Source: Pseudomonas sp. dw_358 (GTDB lineage: Bacteria > Pseudomonadota > Gammaproteobacteria > Pseudomonadales > Pseudomonadaceae). From it: 64,000 nucleotides of DNA. The DNA is taken from assembly GCF_018449655.1 (NCBI RefSeq), contig NZ_JAAVUX010000009.1, positions 149,371 to 213,370 on the forward strand, written 5' to 3'. How positions within the stretch are numbered: position 1 is the stretch's first letter; the number at the start of each line of letters is the position of its first letter. The notes below the pieces were generated by a model. The model searched no databases and was not told where the DNA came from. It saw nothing but the letters and a program-made list of their open reading frames with translations. This document shows positions 25,948 to 34,977 of the stretch, piece by piece. A program made the translations under genes and the position numbers.

Positions 25948-28272
25948 ATGCCTTACGCCTTACCCCGCCCGAACACCCCTTATGCCCTGTCCCTACTGGC
26001 CGGAGCCATGCTGTGCACGCTGCCTGCGGAGGAGGCGCTGGCGACAGAAGCGACCGAGCGCAAGACGAGTCCGGCCCTCGACCTGCAACCCATCAGCATC
26101 ACCGCCACGCGCCAGGCCGAGGCGGTGGATAAAGTGCCCAGCACCGTCACTGTCACCGAGCGCAGCGAGCTGGACCGGGATAACGTCAACTCCATCCAGG
26201 ACCTGGTGCGTCATGAACCCGGCGTCTCGGTAGGTGGTACGGGCCAGCGAAGCGGTCTGAGCGGTTTCAACATCCGTGGCATCGACGGCGATCGCATCCT
26301 GACCCAGGTCGATGGGGTCGAAGTGCCCAACAGCTTCTTCAACGGGCCCTATGCGCAAAGCTCGCGCAACTACGTCGACCCGGAAATCATCAAACGCGTG
26401 GAAATACTGCGTGGTCCGGCTTCGGTGCTGTATGGCAGCAACGCCATCGGCGGCGCGGTGAGCTATTTCACCCTTGACCCTGGTGACATCCTCAAGCCCG
26501 GGCAGGACGTCGGGGCACGCCTGAAGACCGGCTACAGCTCCCAGGACCGCAGTTGGCTGAACTCCGCGACCCTGGCCGGTCGCCACGGCGACTTCGATGC
26601 CCTGCTGCATGTGAGCCAGCGCAACGGACGGCAGACCGAATCCTACGGCGAGACCGGCGGCACCGGTCTTAACCGCAGCGCCGCCAACCCGGAGGAGGTG
26701 CGCACGACTAATATTCTGGCCAAGACCGGCTGGGATTACGCCGATGACGGTCGCCTCTCCCTGACCTATGAAAACTACAGAGACCGGCGCCAATCAGACC
26801 AGAAAAGCGCTGTCGGTGGCCCATTCGGCGCCGGGGTCGGTCGTAACATGTATGAGGCCCGTGAAGCCTGGGACACCATCAGTCGCGAGCGCTTCGGCAT
26901 CGCCCATGACTTCACGCTGCTGAGCCCCTTGGCTGATCATGTGACGTGGCAGCTCAACTACCAGATTGCCAAGACCGACCAGCACACCGAAGAACACTAT
27001 GTCGTTCCACGCACCCGCGACGTGCTGCGGATACGCGACACCCAATACCAAGAGCGCCAGTGGATATTCGATACCCAACTGGACAAGGCCTTTGCCATCG
27101 GGGACACCGAGCACCTGCTGACCTACGGCGCCACCTTCAAACGCCAGCAAGTGACCGGTGCCCGCAGCGGCTATGGCACCTGCCTCAACGCTGGACGCAA
27201 CTGTGTTGGAGTGGGCGCCGACAGCCCGGATGATCGCCTGCTCAAATCCAGCGACTTCCCCGACCCCACGGTGTACACCGCCAGCCTTTTCGCCCAGAAC
27301 CAGATCAGCTGGAACCACTGGACTTTCCTGCCTGGTGCCCGCTACGACTACACGCGGATGAACCCGCGCATCACTGAGGAGTTTCTGCGTACGGTCGACA
27401 AGGAGGGCGGTGCCACCGTCAACGATGACAGCAAGGTCTGGCATCGTTTTACCCCGCGCCTGGGTGTGACCTACGCCTTCGACGAGCATTACACCGGCTA
27501 CGGCCAGTACAGCCAGGGCTTCCGCACCCCGACGGCGAAAATGCTCTACGGCCGTTATACCAATGACGGCGCAGGCGTCAGCGTCGAACCCAACCCCGAC
27601 CTGAAACCGGAACGCAGCCAGAGCTACGAGACCGGCCTGCGCGGTCATTTCGATGCCGGCCACTTCGACCTCGCACTGTTCTACAGCCAGTACCGTGACC
27701 TGATCAACGAAGACGCCGTGGCCCCCGGTTCCGACATGGTCACCTTCAAGACTCACAACATCGCCCGGGCGACGATCTTCGGCACCGAGCTCAAGGGCCG
27801 CTTGAACCTCGACCACTTCGGTGCGGCCGAAGGCCTGTACGGCCGTGGCTCCCTGGCCTGGCTTAGCGGTCGCAACGACGACAGCGGCCAGCCGCTCAAC
27901 AGCGTCAACCCGCTGACCGCAGTATTGGGCCTGGGCTACGAGCAGCGCCAGTACGGCGGCTTGCTGAGCTGGACCCTGGTGCAGAAAAAGAACCGCGTCG
28001 ACGACACCACCTTCTTCGCCCCCGACGGTACCAGCAAACAGTTCAAGACGCCCGGATATGGCGTTCTCGATCTGACCGGCTTTTATAAAGTCCGCGATGA
28101 CATTACCCTCAACGTCGGGCTATACAACCTGGCCGATAAAAAGTACTGGCAATGGGACAGTGTCCGCGGCTACGACGGCGTCGGCGAGGCCGGCGTACTC
28201 GCCCCCGCCAACCTGGACCGCCTGACCCAGCCGGGCCGCAACTTTTCGCTCAACGTGGTCTGGGACATCTGA
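25948..28272 (+). CDS. TonB-dependent haem/haemoglobin receptor
   Basis: A 774-residue outer-membrane receptor. It has a cleavable leader, the plug starting near LDLQPISITATRQAEAVDKV (TonB-box region), NIRGIDGDRILTQVDGVEVP and RVEILRGPASVLYGSNAIGG, and a 22-strand-type barrel with the haem-receptor FRTPTAKMLYG and NPDLKPERS stretches, ending in FSLNVVWDI with the terminal aromatic-rich strand. No STN signalling domain precedes the plug. It is followed by a haem oxygenase, supporting haem or haemoprotein as ligand. GGGAG lies ahead of the ATG. PhuR/HxuA/HemR-like naming is not settled from the sequence alone. Confidence 0.87.
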   Translation: MPYALPRPNTPYALSLLAGAMLCTLPAEEALATEATERKTSPALDLQPISITATRQAEAVDKVPSTVTVTERSELDRDNVNSIQDLVRHEPGVSVGGTGQRSGLSGFNIRGIDGDRILTQVDGVEVPNSFFNGPYAQSSRNYVDPEIIKRVEILRGPASVLYGSNAIGGAVSYFTLDPGDILKPGQDVGARLKTGYSSQDRSWLNSATLAGRHGDFDALLHVSQRNGRQTESYGETGGTGLNRSAANPEEVRTTNILAKTGWDYADDGRLSLTYENYRDRRQSDQKSAVGGPFGAGVGRNMYEAREAWDTISRERFGIAHDFTLLSPLADHVTWQLNYQIAKTDQHTEEHYVVPRTRDVLRIRDTQYQERQWIFDTQLDKAFAIGDTEHLLTYGATFKRQQVTGARSGYGTCLNAGRNCVGVGADSPDDRLLKSSDFPDPTVYTASLFAQNQISWNHWTFLPGARYDYTRMNPRITEEFLRTVDKEGGATVNDDSKVWHRFTPRLGVTYAFDEHYTGYGQYSQGFRTPTAKMLYGRYTNDGAGVSVEPNPDLKPERSQSYETGLRGHFDAGHFDLALFYSQYRDLINEDAVAPGSDMVTFKTHNIARATIFGTELKGRLNLDHFGAAEGLYGRGSLAWLSGRNDDSGQPLNSVNPLTAVLGLGYEQRQYGGLLSWTLVQKKNRVDDTTFFAPDGTSKQFKTPGYGVLDLTGFYKVRDDITLNVGLYNLADKKYWQWDSVRGYDGVGEAGVLAPANLDRLTQPGRNFSLNVVWDI

Positions 28273-28310
28273 CCCGCGCCCCTTTCCATTGGCTTTTCCA
28301 GGAACCGACA

Positions 28311-28895
28311 ATGACCAGCAACAACACCCCGCAGCCTCGCTCCGCCCGCCTGCGCACCATCAGCCAGAGCCTGCATGACAGCCTCGAACAGACCGTCGGC
28401 GCCCATGCCCCGTTCGAAAGTCGTGAAAGCTACGGGCGTTTCGTGCAGATGCAATACCTTTTTCAGTCCGAGTTGAAGGGCCTGTACCAGCATCCCGAAT
28501 GGGTCGCACTGTTTCCGGATTTGCCCGAACGTTGCCGCAGCGAGGCCGCCGCCGCCGACCTCGCCGACCTTGGCGTGCCCGTGCCTTCGGCCGTCGCCGG
28601 AGCACCGAGCGGACTGAACCGCGCTCAGGCACTGACCTGGATCCGCGTCTCGGAAGGCTCAAAGCTCGGCGCCGCGATTCTGATCAAGCGCGCCAACGCC
28701 ATGGGTTTCGATGAGCATTTCGGCGGCCGCCATCTGGCCGAACCTGAAGGCGGCCGCATGCCGGCCTGGCGGGCATTCAACGCGATTTTCGATGCATTGT
28801 CCTTCAGCCCGGAGGAAGAGGCTCAGGCCGACCAGGCCGTCATCGATGCCTTTTCACGCTTGCAGGTACTCTTGCAAGACACCTACGCCGGTTAG
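28311..28895 (+). CDS. hemO: Biliverdin-producing haem oxygenase
   Basis: A 194-residue all-helical haem oxygenase that opens cytoplasmic haem to biliverdin, CO and iron. The proximal His is in SQSLHDSLEQTVGAH near residue 22; RESYGRFVQMQYLFQ and the distal-helix region WIRVSEGSKLGAAILIKRA fit the HemO/PigA family. Start ATG at 28311 has AGGAA upstream. It is 38 bp after the receptor gene, and together they form an iron-from-haem operon. Confidence 0.9.
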   Translation: MTSNNTPQPRSARLRTISQSLHDSLEQTVGAHAPFESRESYGRFVQMQYLFQSELKGLYQHPEWVALFPDLPERCRSEAAAADLADLGVPVPSAVAGAPSGLNRAQALTWIRVSEGSKLGAAILIKRANAMGFDEHFGGRHLAEPEGGRMPAWRAFNAIFDALSFSPEEEAQADQAVIDAFSRLQVLLQDTYAG

Positions 28896-28968
28896 CCTGA
28901 AATGGCCTGATCCTCTTTCACCCGGCGGCCGAGCGCCGCCGGATGAAGTTCATCACCGCAGTGAAACC

Positions 28969-29370
28969 ATGGACATTCAACCTCCACAACGCTCCCGGAC
29001 TGCCCGGCTACTGTATGCCGCACTGGCTTACACCAGCCTGGCAATCGGTCTGGTGGCCATTGTCATCCCCGGCCTGCCGACCACCGAGTTCATCCTCCTC
29101 GCGGCCTGGGCGGCGACCCGCAGCTCACCGGCCCTGAGCGCCTGGCTGGAAAACCACAAACTATTCGGCCCCATGATCCGTAACTGGCGCAACGGCAAAG
29201 TGATCACCCGCAAAGCCAAGCTCAGCGCGACCCTCAGCATGCTGGTGTGCTCGGTGGTGATGTGGCTGACCCTGCCTCATCATTGGTTCATCTATGCGGC
29301 CATCGGCGGCATGGTGCTGGTCAACCTGTGGATCTGGTCCCGGCCCGAGCAGGTCGCCGTCACGGATTGA
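28969..29370 (+). CDS. DUF454 (YbaN-like) small membrane protein
   Basis: A 133-residue inner-membrane protein with the family signature: helix 1 (AALAYTSLAIGLVAIVIPGL), PTTEFILLAAWAATRSSP, the short soluble part LENHKLFGPMIRNWRNGKVI and two closing helices. Function is unknown. It follows haem oxygenase by 73 bp across a small GC hairpin (CCGGCGGC/GCCGCCGG near 28922-28942). A similar gene accompanies haem oxygenase in other pseudomonads, so a link to haem or iron metabolism is possible. Confidence 0.8.
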   Translation: MDIQPPQRSRTARLLYAALAYTSLAIGLVAIVIPGLPTTEFILLAAWAATRSSPALSAWLENHKLFGPMIRNWRNGKVITRKAKLSATLSMLVCSVVMWLTLPHHWFIYAAIGGMVLVNLWIWSRPEQVAVTD

Positions 29371-29456
29371 CACTTAGATGAAAGTCCCGACATAAAGGGA
29401 TCGCTGCCGTCCTGCGACGGTCTACCCCAGATCGTCAACCATCCGGAGCGCTCCCC

Positions 29457-29813
29457 ATGTTCGAACCTGGCCACCTGCACATCACTCACAGCGCCATCTC
29501 CAAGCCCGACGTGAGTTACCGCATCGACCTGCGTTACGAAACCTGCACCGATCCGGCTGAAGGCAGCTGCATGCTCTTCAAGCTGGCAGGCGACATTGCC
29601 GGCAAAAACTTTGAAGACCAATTCCAGCTGACCCGCGACAGCGCATTCAACTTCGCCAGCAAGGTCGACCGTATCGCGCGCAAGCACGGCCTGCCCGCCA
29701 GTCAGGCGCTGCCGTTGATCGAACACCATCAGTACGATGCCATGTTTGCCGATATCCGCCAGCAGCTGAACCTGCACAGTGGTGAACCGATGCAGCCGGA
29801 GCATATTCGCTGA
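29457..29813 (+). CDS. DUF5064-like Pseudomonas protein of unknown function
   Basis: A 118-residue soluble protein without a signal peptide, beginning MFEPGHLHITHSAISKPDVS and resembling the Pseudomonas-restricted DUF5064 family. The middle (CMLFKLAGDIAGKNFEDQFQ) and the end (QQLNLHSGEPMQPEHIR) offer no catalytic motif. GGAGCG precedes the ATG. It appears monocistronic, 86 bp after the DUF454 gene. Confidence 0.65.
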   Translation: MFEPGHLHITHSAISKPDVSYRIDLRYETCTDPAEGSCMLFKLAGDIAGKNFEDQFQLTRDSAFNFASKVDRIARKHGLPASQALPLIEHHQYDAMFADIRQQLNLHSGEPMQPEHIR

Positions 29814-30137
29814 GTCGAAGCATCCAGATGGGGATCAATATTCAATTTGATCCAGAACCAGGATGCGTCGTCGACATTGCTGATGTGTGTCGATGTCTGG
29901 ACGGAGTAAGGGACGGGCACAGAATGCCTGGCAGCGTTTCGCTCCTGCTGTGAGCCTCCCGGTGTGGGGGGCACACGGGCGCTCGCGATGGAAGGGTAAA
30001 ACCCTGAGGATCTAACAGGCCATGAAAATCCAGCCACGTCATGGGTCACAGCGGGACTTGCAGGCCGAAGCGATTTCGTCAACCTCCGTACCAAGGCATA
30101 CTGCGCGCCTCCATTGCCCGGAACCTCTTCACGCCCC
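29814..30137. other. 324-bp intergenic region, no recognisable gene
   Basis: Short frames exist on both strands but none has a ribosome site with a recognisable product. There is a local inverted repeat around GGATCAA/TTGATCC near 29831-29851. The right part must carry the promoter of the ACT-PAS-AAA regulator; no clear sigma70 or sigma54 element stands out. Confidence 0.5.
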
Positions 30138-31646
30138 ATGCGCATCCACGTCAGCTTTATCGACCGAGTCGGTATCACCCAGGAAGTCCTGGCGTTGCTC
30201 GGTGCTCGCAACCTGAACCTGGACGCGGTGGAGATGGTGCCACCCAACGTTTACATCGATGCGCCGGAGCTGAGCTCGCAGGTGCTCGACGAGTTGCGCG
30301 GTGCGCTGCTGGGGATTCGCGGTGTGCAGGCGGTGACCGTGGTGGATATCCTGCCGGGGCAACGGCGACATCTGCAATTGGAGGCTTTGCTGGCCGCCAT
30401 GACCGATCCGGTACTGGCCCTGGACAGCGCTGGGCATGTGTTGCTGGCCAACCCGGCTTTGGTGGCGCTGTATGGCCACCAGCCGGAAGGGCAATCGGTG
30501 GCCGAGCTGTTTGCCGAGCCCGCGTTGCTCGACGCCCTGCTGGAACACGGTTTTCGCCTGCCCCTGCGCGAGGTCACACTGGACGGCCAGACCTTGCTGC
30601 TGGACGCCACCCCGATCACCGATGCCGGCGCGTTGCTGACGCTGTATCCGCCCAACCGAATGGGCGAACGCCTGGCCGCCTTGCACCATGACCACGCCGA
30701 AGGCTTCGACTCGCTGCTGGGCGAATCGCCCGCCATCCGCCATCTCAAGGCCCGCGCCCAACGCGTCGCAACACTGGATGCGCCGCTGCTGATCCAGGGC
30801 GAAACCGGGACCGGCAAGGAATTGGTGGCACGGGCCTGTCATGCCATCAGCAGTCGTCACAACGCTCCCTTCCTGGCACTCAACTGCGCGGCGCTGCCGG
30901 AAAACCTCGCCGAGAGCGAGCTGTTCGGCTACGCCCCTGGCGCCTTCACCGGTGCACAGCGTGGTGGCAAACCTGGGTTGATGGAGCTGGCCAACCAGGG
31001 CACGGTGTTTCTTGACGAGATCGGCGAGATGTCACCCTACCTGCAGGCCAAGCTGCTGCGTTTTCTCAACGATGGCAGCTTCCGGCGGGTGGGCGGCGAT
31101 CGCGAGGTCAAGGTCAACGTGCGCATTCTCAGCGCCACTCATCGCAACCTGGAGACCATGGTCACGGAGGGCAGCTTTCGCGAAGACCTGTTCTATCGCC
31201 TCAACGTGCTGAACCTCGACGTGCCGCCTTTGCGCGAGCGCGGTCAGGACATCCTGTTACTGGCCCGTTACTTCATGCAGCAGGCCTGTGCGCAGATCCA
31301 GCGACCCGTGTGCCGTCTGGCACCGGGAACCTACCCGGCGCTGCTAGGCAATCGCTGGCCAGGGAACGTTCGGCAACTGCAGAATGTCATCTTTCGCGCC
31401 GCTGCCATCTGTGACAGCAGCCTGGTGGACATCGGCGACCTCGACATCGCGGGCACCTCCGTGGCGCGGCAGAGCGAGGGCGAGATCCTCAGCCTGGAAC
31501 AGGCGGTGGACGGCTTCGAACGCGAACTGCTGGAAAAACTGTACGTGAACTACCCCTCCAGTCGACAACTGGCCGCGCGGCTGCAGACGTCCCATACCGC
31601 CATCGCCAATCGGCTGCGCAAATACGGCATTCCCGGCGAACGCTAG
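30138..31646 (+). CDS. TyrR/PhhR-type sigma54 activator (ACT-PAS-AAA-HTH)
   Basis: A 502-residue regulator with four parts: an N-terminal ACT-like segment (MRIHVSFIDRVGITQEVLAL), a PAS-like region about 80-170, a AAA+ domain with Walker A GETGTGKE, the sigma54-contact loop GAFTGA in YAPGAFTGAQRGG, and Walker B GTVFLDEIGEM, and a short TyrR-type helix-turn-helix (SSRQLAARLQTSHTAIANRL). The intact GAFTGA indicates true sigma54 activation, unlike TyrR/PhhR where the loop is degenerate. It probably senses an amino acid. The target may be nearby, but no -24/-12 promoter was identified. The ATG at 30138 is preferred over an upstream TTG. Confidence 0.85.
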   Translation: MRIHVSFIDRVGITQEVLALLGARNLNLDAVEMVPPNVYIDAPELSSQVLDELRGALLGIRGVQAVTVVDILPGQRRHLQLEALLAAMTDPVLALDSAGHVLLANPALVALYGHQPEGQSVAELFAEPALLDALLEHGFRLPLREVTLDGQTLLLDATPITDAGALLTLYPPNRMGERLAALHHDHAEGFDSLLGESPAIRHLKARAQRVATLDAPLLIQGETGTGKELVARACHAISSRHNAPFLALNCAALPENLAESELFGYAPGAFTGAQRGGKPGLMELANQGTVFLDEIGEMSPYLQAKLLRFLNDGSFRRVGGDREVKVNVRILSATHRNLETMVTEGSFREDLFYRLNVLNLDVPPLRERGQDILLLARYFMQQACAQIQRPVCRLAPGTYPALLGNRWPGNVRQLQNVIFRAAAICDSSLVDIGDLDIAGTSVARQSEGEILSLEQAVDGFERELLEKLYVNYPSSRQLAARLQTSHTAIANRLRKYGIPGER

Positions 31647-31709
31647 CGGGCATGCAAGCCTGCTGCGCATTGCGCCATAATGCCGGCTCGATCCTTATCG
31701 GCTGTCCCC

Positions 31710-32186
31710 ATGAAACAAATTACCCGTGACGCCCTTTCCGACCTCGCCGCCAAGGCCCAGCAGTCCCCTCGCCTGCGCGCCAACCTCAACCTGCACGAAG
31801 AATTGAGCGACCCGATCCAGCGCCTGGCCATCGCCATGGAGCCTGGCACCTACATCCGTGCGCAGTTTCACGCACACACCTGGGAGTTGCTGTTTGCCTT
31901 GAGTGGTCGTTTCGTGGTGCTGATCTTCGACGACGCTGGCGTGGTCATCCGACGCACAGTGCTCGGCGAGGAAAGCACGGTGGTGGAAATTCCGGCCGAC
32001 TGCTGGCACGCCGTGCTGTCCCTGGATGCGGGCGGCGTGATCTTCGAGGTCAAGCATGGCCCTTACCTGCCGATCCCGGAAGGCAACTATGCCGACTGGA
32101 CTGTGCCAGAAAATGCACTGGGCACCGCCGAGCTGATGGCCTGGTATTCCGTGGCGCAGGTCGGTGACTGCTACCGGCAAGCCTGA
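31710..32186 (+). CDS. WbuC-family cupin-fold metalloprotein
   Basis: A 158-residue cytoplasmic protein with the cupin motif QFHAHTWELLFALSGRF followed by VVEIPADCWHAVLSLDAGG and EVKHGPY, supplying His and Glu candidates for a metal site. The family is named after WbuC of O-antigen loci, but members outside such loci, like this one, have no known role. The ATG at 31710 gives the family start MKQITRDAL. It is 63 bp after the regulator gene on the same strand and is followed by a 10-bp inverted repeat. Confidence 0.75.
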   Translation: MKQITRDALSDLAAKAQQSPRLRANLNLHEELSDPIQRLAIAMEPGTYIRAQFHAHTWELLFALSGRFVVLIFDDAGVVIRRTVLGEESTVVEIPADCWHAVLSLDAGGVIFEVKHGPYLPIPEGNYADWTVPENALGTAELMAWYSVAQVGDCYRQA

Positions 32187-32203
32187 ACCGATTGACTGCT
32201 TTT

Positions 32204-32242
32204 AATGATGGGCGCAATGTAAAAGACCACTTGCCCATCATT
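32204..32242 (+). terminator. Inverted repeat after the WbuC gene
   Basis: Perfect 10-bp arms AATGATGGGC and GCCCATCATT, 19 nt apart, 17 bases after the stop. There is no U-run. It is either a terminator-like hairpin or an operator for the oxidoreductase gene that starts 114 bp further on. Confidence 0.4.
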
Positions 32243-32355
32243 CGAAGCCGATCAGCTTGACCCTGCCGGGAATTACCGGCGCAGTCGTTGTCGTAGAAGG
32301 ATGGGCCAGCAACGCGACGATTTTGCGCCCGGCTCGATACCTTCAGGAGGACTGC

Positions 32356-33390
32356 ATGACTTATCCGATCACAGCACAACGCATCGTGCTCGCCGCACGC
32401 CCCGACGGCGAACCGACTGCGCAGGACTTTCGCCAGGAAAGCCTGGCGCTCCAGGCGCCCCAAGCGGGCCAGATGCTCCTCAAGACCTTGTACCTGTCCC
32501 TGGACCCTTACATGCGTGGGCGCATGAATGACAGCAAATCCTATAGCCCGCCGGTGCAGCTCGGCGAAACCATGGTCGGCGAAGTGGTTGCCCAGGTCGT
32601 GGACTCGAAGGTGGAAGGCTTTAACGCCGGCGATATCGTCCTGGCCCACAGCGGCTGGACCAGCCATGGGCTGTCCAACGGCGAAGGCGTGCGCAAGATC
32701 GATCCGGCCACGGCTCCCATCGAGACGCGCTTGGGCGTACTCGGGATGCCGGGCTTCACCGCCTACGCGGGCTTGCGGGAAATCGGCAAGCCCCGAGCCG
32801 GCGAGACCGTGGTGGTGGCCGCCGCCAGTGGGCCGGTAGGCTCGCTGGTCGGGCAGCTGGCACAACGGGCCGGCGCCAGGGCCGTCGGTATCGCCGGTGG
32901 CGTCGAGAAGTGCGCCTTCGTCAAGGACGTGCTGGGCTTTGACGTGGTCATCGACCACCGCGCCGAAGACTTCGTTGACCAACTGGCCACTGCCTGCCCG
33001 GACGGCATCGACGTCTATTTCGAAAACGTCGGCGGGCCGATCTGGCAGGCCGTGTTTCCCCTGCTCAATCAATTCGCCCGAGTGCCAGTGTGCGGCCTGA
33101 TTGCCGACTACAACGGCACATCGACAACGGACGCAGGCCTGAGCGTTGCCGGCCTGATGCGCGGCATCCTGACCCGAAGCATCACCCTGCGCGGGTTCAT
33201 CAACTACGACCTCAACCACTGTTTTCCAGACTTTATTCGCGAGATCGCGCCCGCCATCAAGAACGGCGAAATCAAGCACCTGGAAGACGTGGTCGACGGT
33301 CTGGAAAACAGCCCCCAGACCTTTATCGGCATGCTCAAGGGGCGAAACTTCGGCAAGGTGCTGATCAAGGTGGCGGATGCCTTTCGCTGA
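32356..33390 (+). CDS. NADP-dependent medium-chain oxidoreductase, CurA/alkenal-reductase type
   Basis: A 344-residue zinc-independent MDR protein: the N-terminal SLDPYMRGRMNDSKSYSPPV stretch typical of CurA/PTGR/leukotriene reductases, TAYAGLREIGKPRAGETVVV, and the nucleotide-binding AASGPVGSLVGQLAQ region; the GG of VYFENVGGPIWQAV is also characteristic. It should reduce activated double bonds of enals or enones with NADPH. A perfect AGGAGG sits 5 bp before the ATG at 32356. It is convergent with the MFS gene (14 bp gap). Confidence 0.88.
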   Translation: MTYPITAQRIVLAARPDGEPTAQDFRQESLALQAPQAGQMLLKTLYLSLDPYMRGRMNDSKSYSPPVQLGETMVGEVVAQVVDSKVEGFNAGDIVLAHSGWTSHGLSNGEGVRKIDPATAPIETRLGVLGMPGFTAYAGLREIGKPRAGETVVVAAASGPVGSLVGQLAQRAGARAVGIAGGVEKCAFVKDVLGFDVVIDHRAEDFVDQLATACPDGIDVYFENVGGPIWQAVFPLLNQFARVPVCGLIADYNGTSTTDAGLSVAGLMRGILTRSITLRGFINYDLNHCFPDFIREIAPAIKNGEIKHLEDVVDGLENSPQTFIGMLKGRNFGKVLIKVADAFR

Positions 33391-33404
33391 CCTCGAACCA
33401 GCCT

Positions 33405-34619
33405 TCAGGCCCGCTTGGTGGACGGCAACAGTACCGTGAGAACGCCGAACAGCGGCAGAAACGAGCAGAGGGTGTAGACGTATTCGATCCCGCGGATATC
33501 GGCCACGTGCCCCAGCAGCGCTGCGCCGATGCCGCCGAAGCCGAACATCAGGCCAAAGAACACCCCGGCGATCATGCCGACGTTGCCGGGTACCAGTTCC
33601 TGGGCAAACACCACGATGGCCGAAAATGCCGAGGCCAGGATGAAACCGATGATCACGCTCAATACGGTCGTCCAGAACAGATCCACATAGGGCAGCGCCA
33701 GAGTGAACGGCGCGACGCCGAGGATCGAGAACCAGATGACGGCCTTGCGCCCGATGCGGTCGCCGATCGGGCCACCGAAGAAGGTACCGGCCGCTACCGC
33801 ACCGAGAAACAGAAACAGATGCAGCTGCGAACTGGCCACCGACAGGTGGAATTTTTCGATCAGGTAGAACGTGAAGTAACTGGTGAAACTCGACATGTAG
33901 AAGTATTTCGAAAACACCAGCAGCGCCAGCACCACCAGTGCCCAGGTGACGCGACGCCTGGACAGACCATGGGTCGCTTCGCGGCCACCCTTGAGCTTGA
34001 ACAGGTTGAGGTGTTCGCGGTACCAGCGGCTGATACCGTATTGCACGCCAATGGCGAACAGGGCCACGACACCGAACCAGGCTACGTGGGTCTGCCCGAA
34101 GGGAATGATGATTGCCGCCGCCAGCAATGGGCCGAACGCCGAACCGGCATTGCCGCCGACCTGGAAGGTTGATTGCGCCAGACCGTAGCGGCCGCCGGAG
34201 GCCAGTCGCGCCACCCGAGAGGTTTCAGGGTGGAAGGTAGAGGAACCGATGCCGATCAATGCAGAGGCCAGCAGAATCATCGGGAAGCTGCCCACCACCG
34301 ACAGCATCAAGATGCCCACCAGTGTGCAGACCATGCCCAGCGGCAACAACGCCGGCTTGGGATGGCGGTCGGTATAGAAGCCGATCCAGGGCTGCAGCAG
34401 CGAGGCGGTGATCTGGAACGTCAGGGTGATCAGGCCGACCTGGGTGAAGCTCAGGCCGTAGTTGGCCTTGAGCATCGGGTAAATCGACGGCAGGACCGAC
34501 TGGATCAGGTCATTGATCAGGTGCGCCAGAGCACAGGCGCCGATGATGCGCATCACCAGCGGGCTGGTCTGAGGGGCGGTCGGAGTGGGCGCGGTGGCGC
34601 TTGGAGCGGTGCTGGACAT
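33405..34619 (-). CDS. Fsr-like (fosmidomycin-resistance type) MFS transporter
   Basis: A 404-residue, twelve-helix major facilitator. The opening LAHLINDLIQSVLPSIYPML and the GSSTFHPETSRVARLASGGR stretch are hallmarks of the Fsr branch. The ATG at 34619 follows GGAAC; the longer frame to 34745 adds a basic, non-membrane leader and is unlikely. It is likely a drug or metabolite/H+ antiporter in the inner membrane; no regulator lies beside it. The 358-bp gap to the next gene contains only short frames. Confidence 0.87.
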   Translation of the reverse strand: MSSTAPSATAPTPTAPQTSPLVMRIIGACALAHLINDLIQSVLPSIYPMLKANYGLSFTQVGLITLTFQITASLLQPWIGFYTDRHPKPALLPLGMVCTLVGILMLSVVGSFPMILLASALIGIGSSTFHPETSRVARLASGGRYGLAQSTFQVGGNAGSAFGPLLAAAIIIPFGQTHVAWFGVVALFAIGVQYGISRWYREHLNLFKLKGGREATHGLSRRRVTWALVVLALLVFSKYFYMSSFTSYFTFYLIEKFHLSVASSQLHLFLFLGAVAAGTFFGGPIGDRIGRKAVIWFSILGVAPFTLALPYVDLFWTTVLSVIIGFILASAFSAIVVFAQELVPGNVGMIAGVFFGLMFGFGGIGAALLGHVADIRGIEYVYTLCSFLPLFGVLTVLLPSTKRA

Positions 34620-34977
34620 GGGCAGTTCCGAACGGTTCGTTTTTGTACGTGGGCCGCCAATGTGCCATTTTTTTCGAGGGCAGCGCCATTGTCTTGCGGG
34701 ATTCCGGCGGTGCCGTCCGATACAACCACGTTTCTGCACGCACATTGCGCAGGCGATCCAGCCTTTAACGCCTCAAAACAGTGCATAAAAACCCTCGGCA
34801 AGCCCCCGTGCACCGCCTGCATGACACAGCCTGCTTGGCCTGTCGAACGTTGGCCCACATCCTGCTAAGCGCATCAGGACAAAATTGACCGAGCGGTTAG
34901 TTTCTACGCCCGTCGAGTTCAATTACGCCGCACGCCGGACCTTCATTTCAGGGCGCCATGCGCCAACGGGGAGCACC
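34620..34977. other. Divergent intergenic region between the Fsr-like and purine-permease genes
   Basis: 358 bp carrying the promoters of two divergent transporter genes. Short frames on either strand lack plausible starts. TTGACC is seen at 34885-34890 without a convincing -10 partner. A GGGGAG ribosome site for the permease sits at the right edge. Nothing else is recognised. Confidence 0.5.
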
